In this document: piece after piece, positions 37,001 to 48,451 of the stretch
How positions within the stretch are numbered: position 1 is the stretch's first letter
How the letters are laid out: every line of letters starts with the position of its first letter
Assembly: GCA_949128115.1 (NCBI GenBank)
Contig: OX421962.1
Location: 42,927,745 to 42,991,744 of the forward strand
From: Anaspis maculata
Lineage: Eukaryota; Arthropoda; Insecta; Coleoptera; Scraptiidae
Length of the DNA: 64,000 bases
Direction: 5' to 3'
Translations under genes and position numbers: made by a program
The notes under the pieces: generated by a model
The model's input: only the letters and a program-made list of their open reading frames with translations
Told to the model about the DNA's origin: nothing
The model's database searches: none

Positions 37001-40000
37001 AATCTACTGGAGGGGGGTGAATTTTATCGTGAACACCCTGTACACTTCAACAATTACTTTCGCTTGGGTTATCGGCGATACTACTAGCTCTTTATCCGCT
37101 TGTTGTAGCTTCTGGAATTAAAAATGGTCTGTAGGTCGAGGATCGGTGCTTTATATAGCTCCAAATATTGTTCTGGAATCTTCCACCGCTCTTTCAGCAA
37201 ATTCCACAATGACCCAGGACACGGTTTCGCGGCGACTCCCGAAAAATCCTTCACGTTTCACGTGCATTCTGAGTGTTCCGGAACGGCAGCACCTCCGCCA
37301 ATTCGGCTGATCTTTCCTACTCGGCTATTGAAGTCTCCCATGTTATCTCAATAGCCAAGCCAACGCGTATATTCTGGGATGTCCAGAGCTTCGCACCTTG
37401 TACACTGCGGTCTGATGCGAACATTCTAGAAAGACCGCATGTGCTCCAGAATGTACGCGAGAATCGCCGTTCGTAACAATAGTAAAAAGAGTTCTCAAGG
37501 ATACAGTGTGTGCTTCCGTCGCTGTAGCCTTGACGAACTTGAGGAATAGTTTTTTCAAGTTTATCTCGGGAACGATGGCACTAGGAATAGAAGTGCTCCA
37601 TGGAAATTCTATTCTAGACAAGAAAGGTCTTCGTACATTTTATCACCAGTCCACCCTCTCTCTTTCAAAATGCAAGAAAGGTAAATTGGTCCGGATGCTT
37701 AATGCTGGAAACTGTGTGGCCTTTGAATCCTTATGATGCCGAGGAGCCGAGGTGGCACTTGGTATAAGTGTTACTTGAACCGTTCTGTTCAATAGAGACT
37801 TATAGACATCAGCTAACCATGCCGGCGGCATTTACAGGGTGGAAGAAGTTGAATATGTATTTCTATTTCAAGAACCGAAACAAATGAAGACAAGTCACTA
37901 TACACAGTCTTGCTTTTATGCCCATGCCATGGAGCTATTGAAAACAATAATCAAGTATCTTGAGCCGTTTCTAGGATATCTTGAAAACACAAAATGTCTA
38001 TCAGTAGGTAATTATTATTTGAAATATTGGTGCCAATTTGCTAGTTTGACTGTTTTCATTAAACAGTTGACCTGAAGAGTGTACCCTGATCTTATTAAAC
38101 TCTTTATTTTTCCAATGTTTGTCCAAACAAAGTTTCGATTAGACAAAATGGATAATTGAGTTTTTCTGAATGAATACACTCAACTATAGATTTTATCGTT
38201 GTTATAATAATATATTTCAGTGTTTTAGATATAGTTCAGCAATATTTGACATGCGAATTTTCCAAAAAAAATTGGTGGAAGACCCTAGAGAATGATGACC
38301 CCGCTTGGGTATTTACTTTGATTTGTGACTAAGGGCTAAAGAGATGTGAATATTAAACAAGAGTGTCGAAAAAGAAAACAAAAAATACGGTGTTGCCCTC
38401 GGTGTTGCCTCTTTCTTGGTCAGACTGAGGACTATTTTGGCGCTTCTCTCGTACGCATTTGAACCCGCTCCCCTTATGTAGGTACCTTATTAAACTTTGC
38501 GCAATGATCTTCAATTAATTTGAATGTACCGCTTAAGAAGCCTTGATTTGCAGTTGAATTAATATTGAGTTAAATTGTTTTCAGGTAGCAATGAACCCCA
38601 AAAACACAGTCTTTGACGCCAAACGCCTCATCGGGCGCAAATTTGACGACCCTAAAATCCAAGACGACATGAAACATTGGACTTTCACTGTCGTCAACGA
38701 TGGCGGCAAACCTAAAATCCAAGTCGAGTACAAAGGCGAACTGAAAAAATTCGCCCCGGAAGAAATCAGCTCGATGGTGCTGACTAAAATGCGAGAAATT
38801 GCCGAAACCTACCTCGGCGGCAAAGTTACCGACGCAGTTGTCACCGTTCCAGCTTACTTCAACGATTCCCAAAGGCAAGCCACCAAAGACGCCGGTGCTA
38901 TCGCCGGCTTGAACGTTTTGAGGATAATCAACGAACCGACCGCCGCCGCCCTGGCTTACGGTCTGGACAAGAATCTGAAAGGCGAAAAGAACGTGCTCAT
39001 TTTCGATTTGGGCGGCGGAACGTTCGACGTCTCCATCTTGTCCATCGATGAAGGTTCTCTGTTCGAAGTCAAATCAACCGCCGGCGATACTCACCTGGGC
39101 GGAGAAGACTTCGACAACCGTTTGGTCAACCATTTCGTTCAGGAATTCAAACGGAAACACCACAAAGATCTGAGCTCAAACACCAGAGCTCTGAGACGTT
39201 TGAGAACTGCTTGCGAAAGAGCGAAGCGAACACTGTCCTCCAGCACAGAAGCCACTTTGGAAATCGATGCGCTGCACGAAGGAGTCGATTTTTATTCAAA
39301 AGTTACCAGAGCTAGATTCGAAGAGCTGTGCATGGACTTGTTCAGATCAACTTTAGAACCTGTCGAACGGTCCCTGACCGATGCTAAATTGGATAAAGGC
39401 GCCATTCACGACGTGGTCCTTGTCGGAGGCTCGACTCGTATTCCCAAAATCCAGAAGATGCTCCAGGACTTCTTCTGCGGCAAACCACTTAACCTGTCCA
39501 TCAACCCTGACGAAGCCGTAGCTTACGGAGCGGCAGTTCAAGCGGCCATTATGACTGGCGATACTAGTTCTCAAATCCAAGACGTACTGTTGGTAGACGT
39601 AGCTCCACTGTCCTTGGGTATCGAAACCGCTGGAGGCGTCATGACGAAAATCGTCGAGAGGAATTCCAGAATCCCTTGCAAACAGCAACAAACCTTCACT
39701 ACGTACTCCGACAATCAAAATGCTGTTACAATTCAGGTAGGTAACACCTTAATATGATTTGAATTACAACTTAAGGACGGTGTTGAATTGGTAAAATAAG
39801 CGTTGCGAAATCAATCCCTGCGGGTCTATTCCTTGACAGATTCTTACCATTTTGGTCTTTTTCGAAAGCTACAAGGATGTACTTTGGTTTGAGCCCATTG
39901 GCATTTCCAAAATCCAAAAATCAAAAATTCTTACCATTTTGGTCTTAATTACCATTTGGAGACCTAAATGGTAAGAATCCGTCAATGAATAAACCCACAG

Positions 40001-43000
40001 GGATTAATTTCGTAACGCTTATTTCACCAATTCAACTCTGTCCTTAATTATTATGACTTTGTTTCATGCTGAAAGACGGATTTTTCCGGCAGGTTTTCGA
40101 AGGTGAGCGCGCGATGACCAAAGACAACAACCTTCTGGGAACTTTCAACTTGACCGGAATTCCTCCGGCACCACGCGGTGTACCGAAAATTGAAGTTACT
40201 TTCGATTTAGACGCCAATGGTATATTGAATGTTTCTGCTAAAGACAGCAGCACTGGTAAATCTGAAAAAATTACCATAACCAACGACAAAGGGCGATTAT
40301 CCAAAGCCGATATAGACCGTATGCTGGACGAAGCTGAGAAGTATAAAGCTGAAGATGAGAAACAGAAAGAGAAGATTACAGCTAGGAATCAACTAGAGGG
40401 TTACATCTTCAGCGTTAAACAAGTAGGTGATATTTCATAATTGCCATTCGAAACGGAGCGTAGCTAGAAAAGTGTTTTTCTTTTTCTGTAGCTATTCTGA
40501 CGTAAACAACATAATATGCAAACTTTTTTCTCAATGTTTCTTCACTCAATCTTTTAGTTTTCCTTTGTCTCACTGATTTTCTACTGAGGCTTGAGTTTCA
40601 CTGTCAACCAAGGGGGATAAGCCATGATCGAATACAGACAGGGACTGGTTCATTCTATTGCAATTACGTTACTTTTACGGTTACGTTAATCTACAATGAT
40701 TTAAGTCCGATGTAGGGTATCACAACTGTAAGCGTGACGTAAACGTGAGAAAATCACGTAAATGTATCACAATTTTATGATAGAGGAGCTTGTGGTGTGG
40801 TGGTCGCCTTGACCGGCCGGTTCGACTGCCAGGCCAGGGGGTCGTAGGTTCGAATCCCACCGTGGGCGGTCGGATTTTCGTCTCGAAAACAAGCTCCTTG
40901 ATTTAGTTGGAATGGTTGCTAAATGCAATGACTAGTGTCGTGTGTCGCATAGCACGAAAAATACGAACGATGGCGCCGACCTCATGCGATATTGGTGGTC
41001 GTTGAAAATTCCTACCCTGTGTTGCAACACACAGGGATTTGGTAAATTCCGTAAATTTGCATTCACCGGCGTCGGTGTTAGGCCTCGTTGTGGAAATAGG
41101 CCGACGTTAAATAAACTATTTAGTTGAAAAAAACTTGTAATGATATTATTAATGAAATGTTTACCCCAAGTATTCAACCTTGGCTCCTTCCCCTGGTCTA
41201 TAGTGATTGGGAACTAGGCCAGTCAAATTAGAACAAATTTTTCCGTTTGAGGGAAAAAACTGTTGGAGTTCTGGAAATTTGACAGTAATGTCCGATAAGG
41301 TGTACTGTTGAACATACTAAAAGTCCCCAACTCTACCTATTGAGCTCGAGCCGCCATCTTGGAAAAATGGTCCTTCGATCCAGTTTTCTGCTCATATTCC
41401 GCTAATCATCAGAGATATTCAATTAAGTTTGATACAAAATCAAGGCTATAAAATTGTCTACAAAAATTGTTCCATACCGATTTTTTTTCGTATGTGTTGA
41501 AATTAATTAAATTAAATTCACAAAAAAAATATCAAAAAATAAGCGATTTTTTGCCTATGGCTAGAGATATTGTCTACAAAATTTGTGAAGATGTTGGCAG
41601 TCTACATCAAAGCTGAACGTGACAGTTGAAGTAGAAAAAAAAATTGCGAAAATATTTTTTTATTTTTTTTTCAAATTAAGCAAAAATTTGGTTTTTCAGT
41701 TTGACATTTCCAACACGGCGGAGTTGAAGTTTCAATCGAACATCGATCAGTTTTGATATTTACATATTGCAAGACAAGATTTCATCAGTATTGTGCCTTC
41801 ACGAGCTTCTGGAATGCTCGATATGAATTAAACTGAAAGAATAATAGCTAAGTCCAAAAAGTGTTGTCGATTGGTTCTGAAGGTAACATTTCAAAACAAA
41901 AGACATCAGCAAAGGATATACAGGAGGTCCAAAGGTTATTCAACTGTATATAAGCCCCATATTGATGTGCCTTGTCCAAAATAGTACAAAAGAATCAATC
42001 AAAATGTTAAAATCCACCCTGTATAACAAAAAGTAACGATACAAAATGGAAGTAGTAGATCATACCTGGTGCCAAAAATACAGCCTTCACATTTCTGGAA
42101 AAAAGAACAAAATTTATCGATTTATTTGAAAGTTATTAGTCCTCAAACTTGACTTTACAAATTTCAGCCAGTCAAATGGGGAAAAGAAGAGAGAAGTAAC
42201 TGTCGGAGTGTCAGAAATTTGACATGGATGTTCGCTAAGGTATACAAATAAACATACTAAAAGTCCCCGCCTCTACCCGTTGTGCTCGAGCCGCCATCTT
42301 GGAAAAATAGTAATAAACTTGATCGAAGGACCATTTTTCCAAGATGGCGGCTCAAACGCAATAGGTAGAGGCGGGGACTTTTAGTATGTTTATAAGTATA
42401 CCTTAGCGAACATTCCTGTCAAATTTCTGAAACTCCGACCGTTACTTCTCTCTACTTTTCCCTATTTGACTGGCTGAAATTTGTGAAGTCAAGTTTGAGG
42501 ACTAATAACTTTCAAATAAATCAAATAATTTTGTTCTTTTTTTCAACAATGTAAAAGCTGTATTTTTGGCACCAGGTATGATCTGCTACTTCCATTTTAT
42601 ATCGTTACTTTTTGTTATACAGGGTGGATTCTCACATTTTGATTAATTCTTTTGTACTATTTTGGATAAGGCACATCAATATGGGGCTCATATACAGTTG
42701 AATAACCTTTGGATCTCCTGTATATCCTTTGCTGATGTCTTTTGTTTCGAAATGTTCCCTTCAGAACCAATCGACAACACTTTTTGGACTTAGCTATTAT
42801 TCTTTCAGTTTAATTCATATCGAGCATTCCAGAAGCTCGTGAAGGCACAATACTTACGAAATCTTGTCTTACAATATGTAAATATCAAAACTGATTGATG
42901 TTCGATTGAAATATTTACTCCGCTCTGTTGTAAATGTGAAACTCGAAAACCAAATTTTTGCTTAATTTAAAAAAAATAAAAAAATATTTTTGCAATTATT

Positions 43001-43847
43001 TTTTTCTATCTCAACTGTCACGTTTAGCTTTGATGTAGACTGCCAACATCTTCACAAATTTTGAAGACAATATCTCTAGCCATAGGCAAAAATCGCTTAT
43101 TTTTTGATTTTTTTTTTGTTAATTCAATTTAATTAATTTCAACAGATTCGAGAAAAAAATCGGCATGAAACAATTTTTGTAGACATTTTTATAGCCTTGA
43201 TTTTTTATTAAACTGAATTGGATATTTCTGATGATTAGCGAAATATGAACAGAAAACTGGATCGAAGGACCATTTTTCCAAGATGGCGGCTCGAGCTCAA
43301 TAGGTAGAGTTGGGGACTTTTAGTATGTTTAACAGTACACCTTACCGAACATTACTGTCAAATTTCCAAAACTCCAACAGTTTTTTCCCTCCAGCTTTCC
43401 TTATTTGACTGGCCTAAACGCTTGTATTGCATAATCGTTACATCTATATTTTGCATCCCAATCCAACTCGAAGGTTGTAGAAAAACTGATTGTAATAAGT
43501 ACATAAGTAATAAGTATACTTGAATAGGAAGATACCTATGCAAGTCTGTTATTCAGTGGTTTATTTATCTTTATCTTTTGCAGGCCACTGAGGATGCCCC
43601 AGCCGATAAATTGAGTGAACAAGACAAGAATCTTGTACGAGACAAATGTTCTGCAGCGCTATCTTGGCTGGATGCAAATCAATCGGCTGAGAAAGACGAA
43701 TTTGAAGATAAATTGAAAGAATTGCAAAAAGAATGCTCCCCGATTATGATGAAGTTGCACCAAGGAGCGCAAGGAGCTGCACAGGGTGCTGCACCAGGAG
43801 GACCAGATCCATCCGGAAAGGGTCCAAGAGTAGAAGAAGTTGATTAA
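34081..43847 (+). CDS. Hsc70: Cytosolic Hsp70/Hsc70 chaperone, 639 residues
   Basis: Four exons, all introns phase 0 and GT-AG: 34081-34254, 38585-39736, 40093-40422 and 43584-43847. They join to 640 codons with stop TAA 43845-43847. The product is an ATP-dependent chaperone. The nucleotide-binding domain shows all three family signatures: IDLGTTYS (about 9-16), [14 protein letters not shown] (about 197-210) and [15 protein letters not shown] (about 335-349). The substrate-binding domain follows, with a short Gly/Ala/Pro tail ([14 protein letters not shown]) ending in EEVD, the cytosolic motif that binds TPR co-chaperones. Three introns suggest a cognate (constitutive) gene, since inducible hsp70 genes are usually intronless; a heat-shock element nevertheless lies upstream. 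Intron 1 (4.3 kb) holds a SINE and an LTR. Intron 2 (356 bp) is mostly a fold-back. Intron 3 (3.2 kb) holds a SINE and a 2.2-kb palindrome. Exact paralogue assignment is uncertain. Confidence 0.95.
35552..35945 (+). mobile_element. tRNA-derived SINE in Hsc70 intron 1
   Basis: The head has a box A (TAGTCGAGTGG, 35571-35581) and a perfect box B (GGTTCGATTCC, 35614-35624). The 3' end is an ATT-repeat tail. It is flanked by ATATCGAACTTTAA (35538-35551) and ATATCGAACTTCAA (35946-35959), a 13/14 target duplication typical of LINE-driven insertion. The body holds a long hairpin: about 35680-35727 pairs with 35810-35857 (CACGAGCACTCGACAGCTGT and its near-complement). Confidence 0.8.
36203..37478 (-). 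mobile_element. Solo gypsy-like LTR, minus orientation, with a nested fold-back
   Basis: On the minus strand it starts TGTTACGAACGGCGAT and ends CGTAACA, with 7-bp inverted ends (TGTTACG/CGTAACA). A 4-bp duplication ATAG flanks it (36199-36202, 37479-37482). A GCTATATAAAG TATA box lies near 37152. Without the 749-bp fold-back and its TA the LTR is about 525 bp. It lies inside Hsc70 intron 1. Confidence 0.82.
36292..37040. mobile_element. 749-bp fold-back element, copy 2, inside the LTR
   Basis: It has the same ends and arms as 13595-14348 and is flanked by TA (36290-36291, 37041-37042). Its loop runs in the reverse orientation relative to copy 1. The interrupted LTR sequence aligns to the other LTR once the element and one TA are omitted, proving it a true insertion. 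Confidence 0.92.
37479..38584. other. Hsc70 intron 1 remainder
   Basis: No recognisable gene, domain or inverted repeat. It ends in the acceptor TTTTCAG at 38578-38584. Confidence 0.5.
39771..40046. mobile_element. 276-bp fold-back filling Hsc70 intron 2
   Basis: The left arm (TTAAGGACGGTGTTGAATTG..GATTCTTACC) pairs with the right arm (GGTAAGAATCCGTCAATGAA..TGTCCTTAA). It occupies 276 of the 356 intron bases and leaves about 34 bases before exon 2's donor side and 46 before the acceptor. Confidence 0.85.
40781..41127 (+). mobile_element. tRNA-derived SINE in Hsc70 intron 3
   Basis: A perfect box B (GGTTCGAATCC, 40847-40857) is preceded by a box A-like TGGTGTGGTGG near 40792. An extra-arm-like GC-rich segment lies between them. 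An unrelated body follows and ends near TTAAATAAAC. The sequence cannot fold as a standard tRNA, and I see no clear target duplication. It differs from the SINE at 35.6 kb. Confidence 0.65.
41215..43416. mobile_element. 2.2-kb palindromic fold-back in Hsc70 intron 3
   Basis: It starts TAGGCCAGTCAAAT and ends in its complement ATTTGACTGGCCTA; the two 1.1-kb halves pair around 42315. Over about 190 bases compared by eye, roughly nine in ten match. The inner 42164-42475 is a diverged copy of the outer ends, so each arm carries two direct copies of a block with AAAAGTCCCC and GCCGCCATCTTGG. No coding capacity. Confidence 0.92.
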
Positions 43848-44657
43848 ATTGTTTAAATAGTCCCAAAATTATTACACACGAACAACTTTTCAACAAACAA
43901 TAGTTTAATCATTAGTGTATCTATCATTTCAGTTCTATACGCGCCCTCATACTTAACATATAAAATCGTAATAATTTCAAATTCAATATGCATATATCTT
44001 GTACATAAAACTGATGAGTGCTAAAATTTCAGAGTTTTATTTTTGTATTGCCAAAACGATAAAGGTTTCATTGAAAAATTTAAAAATGCAATACAACTGG
44101 AAGTTTTGAAGATAATATCTCGGATATTATACATAAACATAGATAGTAGGTGCATACTTTTTACCTATTTTTGACAACCGTAACAATGTCGGTTCTCTGT
44201 CGCATCTGTTAAAATAGTTATTTTTGTAGCAAGGACGTTAAGTGGAATTCCGTCTGTGCAAGTCGATAACTAAATGTATTTACTATATGTCTATTCTATA
44301 CATAAGCATAGTTCAAGTCAAGCAGTTTAATGTAAATCAGAAGGACAGATTGTAAACAGTAATTTTTCAAATTCAAACAATACAATAGGTCAGCTTGGTC
44401 AGACAAAGATTTTGTATTACCATAAATTTCAATAGGCCGGTACCTTAAGGTGCTTAATTATAATTGGAAACACGAATACAATTTGAGTAAAAAATATCCC
44501 AAGAGGGTATTCACGTGTTGTGTTCATTCACCAGTAAACAAAGGAAAAGTAAATGATTTAGTATTTAGTATTACTAGTTCTTCTGTTGCGTGAGTGGGTA
44601 CCTTGCACGACCCTCTTCTCTCAAATCCTTAAAATTCTTTTGTTTTGTGAAACTAAA

Positions 44658-46841
44658 ATGCCAATCATAAGTAAGCACACGTTCTATAATGTACTACCAG
44701 CTACAATTCCGTGCGATCAAATCTTGCATAACTGGTCAGAAAGTTGTATCGGAGCTTTTCCGGGACATCTAAAAAAGTACAGCTGGGGAGCTTTCAAATT
44801 CTTTATTCCTATATATTTGGTAAGTTAGTGAGAACTAAAATTATTATACTTGCACATTAAAACTCTAACTCAAAAATTCAGGTGCGATCTTTGATTGAAT
44901 GGAGGCAGCTCGACAAAGATTACTTCATACAATTTGTAAAAGCCCTCAGCAGATCATTAGGATATGGAATAAGCTTTGGTTTATTGGGATTTTACTATAA
45001 CTGTCTTTCACTGTAAGAACAATTTTTTTTAACTAATCTAGATACCTATTTAATAATTGAGTATTCAGGAAGCTTACAAAAACGGTATTTTATTACAACC
45101 TGACAATGGGAACCGCACTTGCGGCAAGTCAAAGCCTTTTTGTTGAATCAAGGGAAAACAGAATAATAAATGCCATAGTTTTTTCCAACCTGGTAAGCTC
45201 AGTAATAATGTAAACAATGTATGCGTTTTCACCTATTTCTTTTCCAGATGGTAGAAAGTATTTTGAGAAATCTTGATTTCTTCAAAATTGTGAAACTGAA
45301 CGACGGCACTCAGACCGCTCTTTTCATGGCTGTAAGCAGTATATTGATGTACTTACTAAAAAATAACCGTAAGCACTTTCTTAACATTTGGTAAGTTGGT
45401 TTATTTTTCGAACAGTTTTAATGCATTTTCCATATTATACCTACCTACAGGCTGATTCAAAAGTGTCTTGACAGTGCGTAATATGGAAGTGTACTGAGTG
45501 CTGGAAACTTGTTAAAAAAATGCTTTGTCTTTTAATTTTGAAGTTATGGATCAACAAAAGTTGGTCCTTCGATTGATTCTATTTCCGTTGTTTCAAAAGA
45601 TTTTAGTAAATTATTTATGGAAAACTAATTAGTACAAAAAATCAACCCCTGAATCTGTATTGGATTTCTGTTTTCTATACAGGGTGAATCATAAACTACA
45701 AAAATTTAGTTTTCCTAAAAACCAGAAGCAAAGAAGTTTTATTGTGCTCTACATAGGTTATGGGACCAATGTGTTTGCAGGCACTTTTAGAAAAAAAATA
45801 ATTTTCAGGATTCATGACTCACCCTGTATTCAAAACAGAAATTCTTTGCATATTCAGAGGTTGATTTTTTGAACTCATTTTTTTTCCTTAAACAGTGAAC
45901 TAAAATCTTTTGAAACAACGAAAATAGAAGCGATCGAAGGACCAACTTTTGTCTCTCCGTAACTTTAAAGCTAGAAGACATAGAATTTTTTCAACAACTT
46001 TCTGGCATTCTACTCAACATCCATATTACGCACCTTCAAGGTGATCCGACACTTTTGAATCACCTGTATATACCTATTTGTAGGTTCTACAAACCTGCCA
46101 AACTGAAATCGAACAATTCCAAAAGCAAATGCGTCCACGGAAGTAAACATTTGAATACAATCTGTAGAAACTATTGGTTTGAAGTATATAACTTTCTGGA
46201 CTTTCGTAATTCCGTTTAAAAAATATTTGCAACTGCTTATTACAGGGTGCGTCAAAATATTTCGTGTTCGGTTATACAATTAGCTTATTCCGAGTTGTTA
46301 TATCGGCACTTGGCAAAATTTCAAAAAACCCACGTTTGATATTACAAGCGATTGGGAAGAGCGACAATTTCAAGTTTGGCTTATTCCTTGGTGGATACGT
46401 AGGTCTCTTCAGGGTAGGTACCTTCTTGTTTAGTGATTGATCAACCGATAACGTATGGTATAACGTGACATTTTCAGCTGATATCATGTATATTATACAA
46501 AAATAATGGGGTGGAGAACACCCTGGATCCAGCTATAGCAGGATTCATATCAGGAATCACGTATTACTTCAAACCAAATTTGCACATACTATCCATTGGT
46601 ATCACCACGATAATTCAAGTAAGTAGAATGCAATAACAATGGGCATTTTTAATCTTGGACCAACTGACAGGTTTTATACTACAATTCGGAGTTCGCTCGG
46701 AAATTGCACGAGAAGTTACCACTCACAGAGATGTTGTACATGTGCTGTAACTGTCTGCTTGTTCATAATTTCTTCTATTGTCCTGAAACATGTCCAAAAT
46801 ATTTCAAGAGAATGGCCACTTTGCTGACTAATGAGCAGTAA
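44658..46841 (+). CDS. TMEM135-like multi-pass membrane protein, about 379 residues
   Basis: Eight exons with GT-AG borders and consistent phases: 44658-44819, 44882-45012, 45069-45192, 45248-45390, 46084-46183, 46246-46413, 46478-46618 and 46671-46841 (stop TAA 46839-46841). An in-frame ATG at 44586 would add 24 residues. The product is hydrophobic, with an N-terminal CDQILHNWSESC motif, several membrane helices, a mid-protein C-x8-C pair before RNYWFEGASKYFVFGY, then DNFKFGLFLGGYVGLFR and AGFISGITYYF. These match the order and spacing of TMEM135 (peroxisome/mitochondrial membrane protein linked to fission and lipid handling). It is shorter than vertebrate TMEM135 (about 458). The terminal TAA overlaps a GTAAGT, so a longer spliced C-terminus is possible. 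Function is from family knowledge. Confidence 0.85.
45448..46066. mobile_element. 619-bp fold-back in TMEM135-like intron 4
   Basis: Ends CAGGCTGATTCAAAAGTGTC and its near-complement are flanked by TA (45446-45447, 46067-46068). The arms pair inward and contain an inner pair CAGGGTGAATCAT/ATGACTCACCCTG. It fills most of the 693-base intron; its right end is 17 bases from exon 5. Confidence 0.88.
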
Positions 46842-46861
46842 GTACAAATACTGCAAATGTA

Positions 46862-46867
46862 AAATAA
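46862..46867 (+). promoter_or_regulatory. Candidate poly(A) signal of the TMEM135-like gene
   Basis: AATAAA lies 21 bases after the TAA stop. This supports a short 3' UTR if the stop at 46839-46841 is used. Confidence 0.45.
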
Positions 46868-46898
46868 ATTAACGATTTGAATCAAGGAAACACGTACT

Positions 46899-48451
46899 CA
46901 GAGCTGGGCAGTAATAATCGAAGTGATAATTCATATTGTGATGGTACGTCCCCCCCCTGACATTTCTTTTCTTTGGCCTGTTGGCCGCTTTTGTTCAGGA
47001 GTGAAAGGACTTGAGGGGAAAGAAGGGGAGTTCAATGAAACCTCGAATGGAACACAAAGCAAAATAAGTAAAAATTTATTTTTTATGGTTCTTTCCACAA
47101 AACACCTAACATGTGATTGACATAATGGGCAAAATGAACAAAAACAGTAAAAACAGTTGAAAACAACACAACGAATTATGTCAAACTGTCAAGTCAAAGA
47201 AAAGAGAGAGTGACGGATTCGGAAAATAGGCACTCAGTGGAAGAGCCCGGCAAAGAAACCCCCGAGTATTGCCCGAAGAAGAGGGCTCTCAAATATGTTG
47301 CGACTAGTAACATGAACTCACAGATATTTTCGTTAATAATGACAAGCAAAAACAAGCAAAATTAGTGAACGCACACAAACACTCAAAATTCAAAACCGAA
47401 GACACCGTTAGTAGACAGAACATGCTAAAAAAAACACTGAAATACAACTACAAAATAATATAAAATGGTGGTGTTGGGTATTTGCGTATCCCGTGTTCGA
47501 GGACCCTGTAGGAGAACCTAACTCACAAAAGCTGACATGTGCCTCTTTACGCGAATCGCAAGCGACCAAGTTGCAACCAATCAAACATATCCGCTATGGC
47601 AGTCCCGGCCCTTTCTCTGACAGGTAACATCAAATCATCTCAGAACAAACAAAGCAAAATCAATTAACGTGACACCCCAACAAAAGTACCGTACAATCTG
47701 CTTGGACGGTGAAAACCCAATGACACCTGTGGGTGTGGCTGAACAGAAAAACAAAAACCTCGACAAAAACCGTTTTGAACGAGTTCGTGTGTTGAAATAG
47801 GGGAAGCAACACCGTCTGCTGGAGTGGTGGACCATTACCAGCTGCACAGGCGAACTTAAAATCCCACTGCAAATCTAGGTGCACCACTAGATGAACTCAG
47901 TTCGCGCAGTTGGGCTCCGTCCACAGGTCCCTCTGGTATTCCGAGTAGGTACTCTAATAAGAAAAATTGCTGCGCTTCAGGATTTCAACTAGCGCCGCGG
48001 CGATAATAGCAATTTTTACAACCTTGGTATATAATATACTGATTTTATCTCTTCAGGATAAATAGTAAATGAATTTGAAACTGAAGAAAATAGGTCTCAT
48101 TGGTAGCGAGAAACACATTTTGCAAATCACATCATTCTGGCAAAGCATCAATCCCATCCAAAAAAGACTGTACCAAGCAACAAAATGTGAAGTAAATTGT
48201 AAAATAATATGAAGTGACCATTGAGGGAAATATTCCCGTTCTGAAAGTTAGCGTCTCTCCCCGTTTTCCCCCGACCGACTTCAACTATCAGTTTGAAGTT
48301 TATTTCTGTTCACAATCACAATATTTCAAACGACAGAAATTTAAACTTATAGTAATTCATACTATAAGTACTTAACTAGTAATTTACAGTATATATACTA
48401 GTATTTACTAGTACCAGTATTTACATTTTTAGAGCAACTTGCCCAGCTCTG
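46899..48451. mobile_element. Possible hAT-like element (1.55 kb)
   Basis: Ends CAGAGCTGGGCA and TTGCCCAGCTCTG are inverted, a common hAT terminus, but the flanking octamers (CACGTACT, ATGCATGT) do not match. The interior has no long open frame. It may be composite or have lost one flank. Confidence 0.4.

Noticed and set aside
36203..37478. Internal gag/pol of the LTR element between the two LTRs (31.2 and 37.5 kb).
   Set aside because: The LTRs are in opposite orientation with different target duplications and the DNA between them is Hsc70 exon 1 and intron, so they are independent solo LTRs.
40791..40866. A functional tRNA gene.
   Set aside because: Box B is perfect, but acceptor and anticodon stems do not fold and a SINE body follows.
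46241..46250. TMEM135-like exon 6 begins at TACAGGGTG, the fold-back terminal motif, suggesting a transposon-derived acceptor.
   Set aside because: The exon continues a conserved TMEM135-type helix in frame, and no inverted partner is found. The match is short enough for chance.
46899..48451. A confident hAT call with target duplication.
   Set aside because: Termini look right, but flanking octamers differ, so it is listed with low confidence only.
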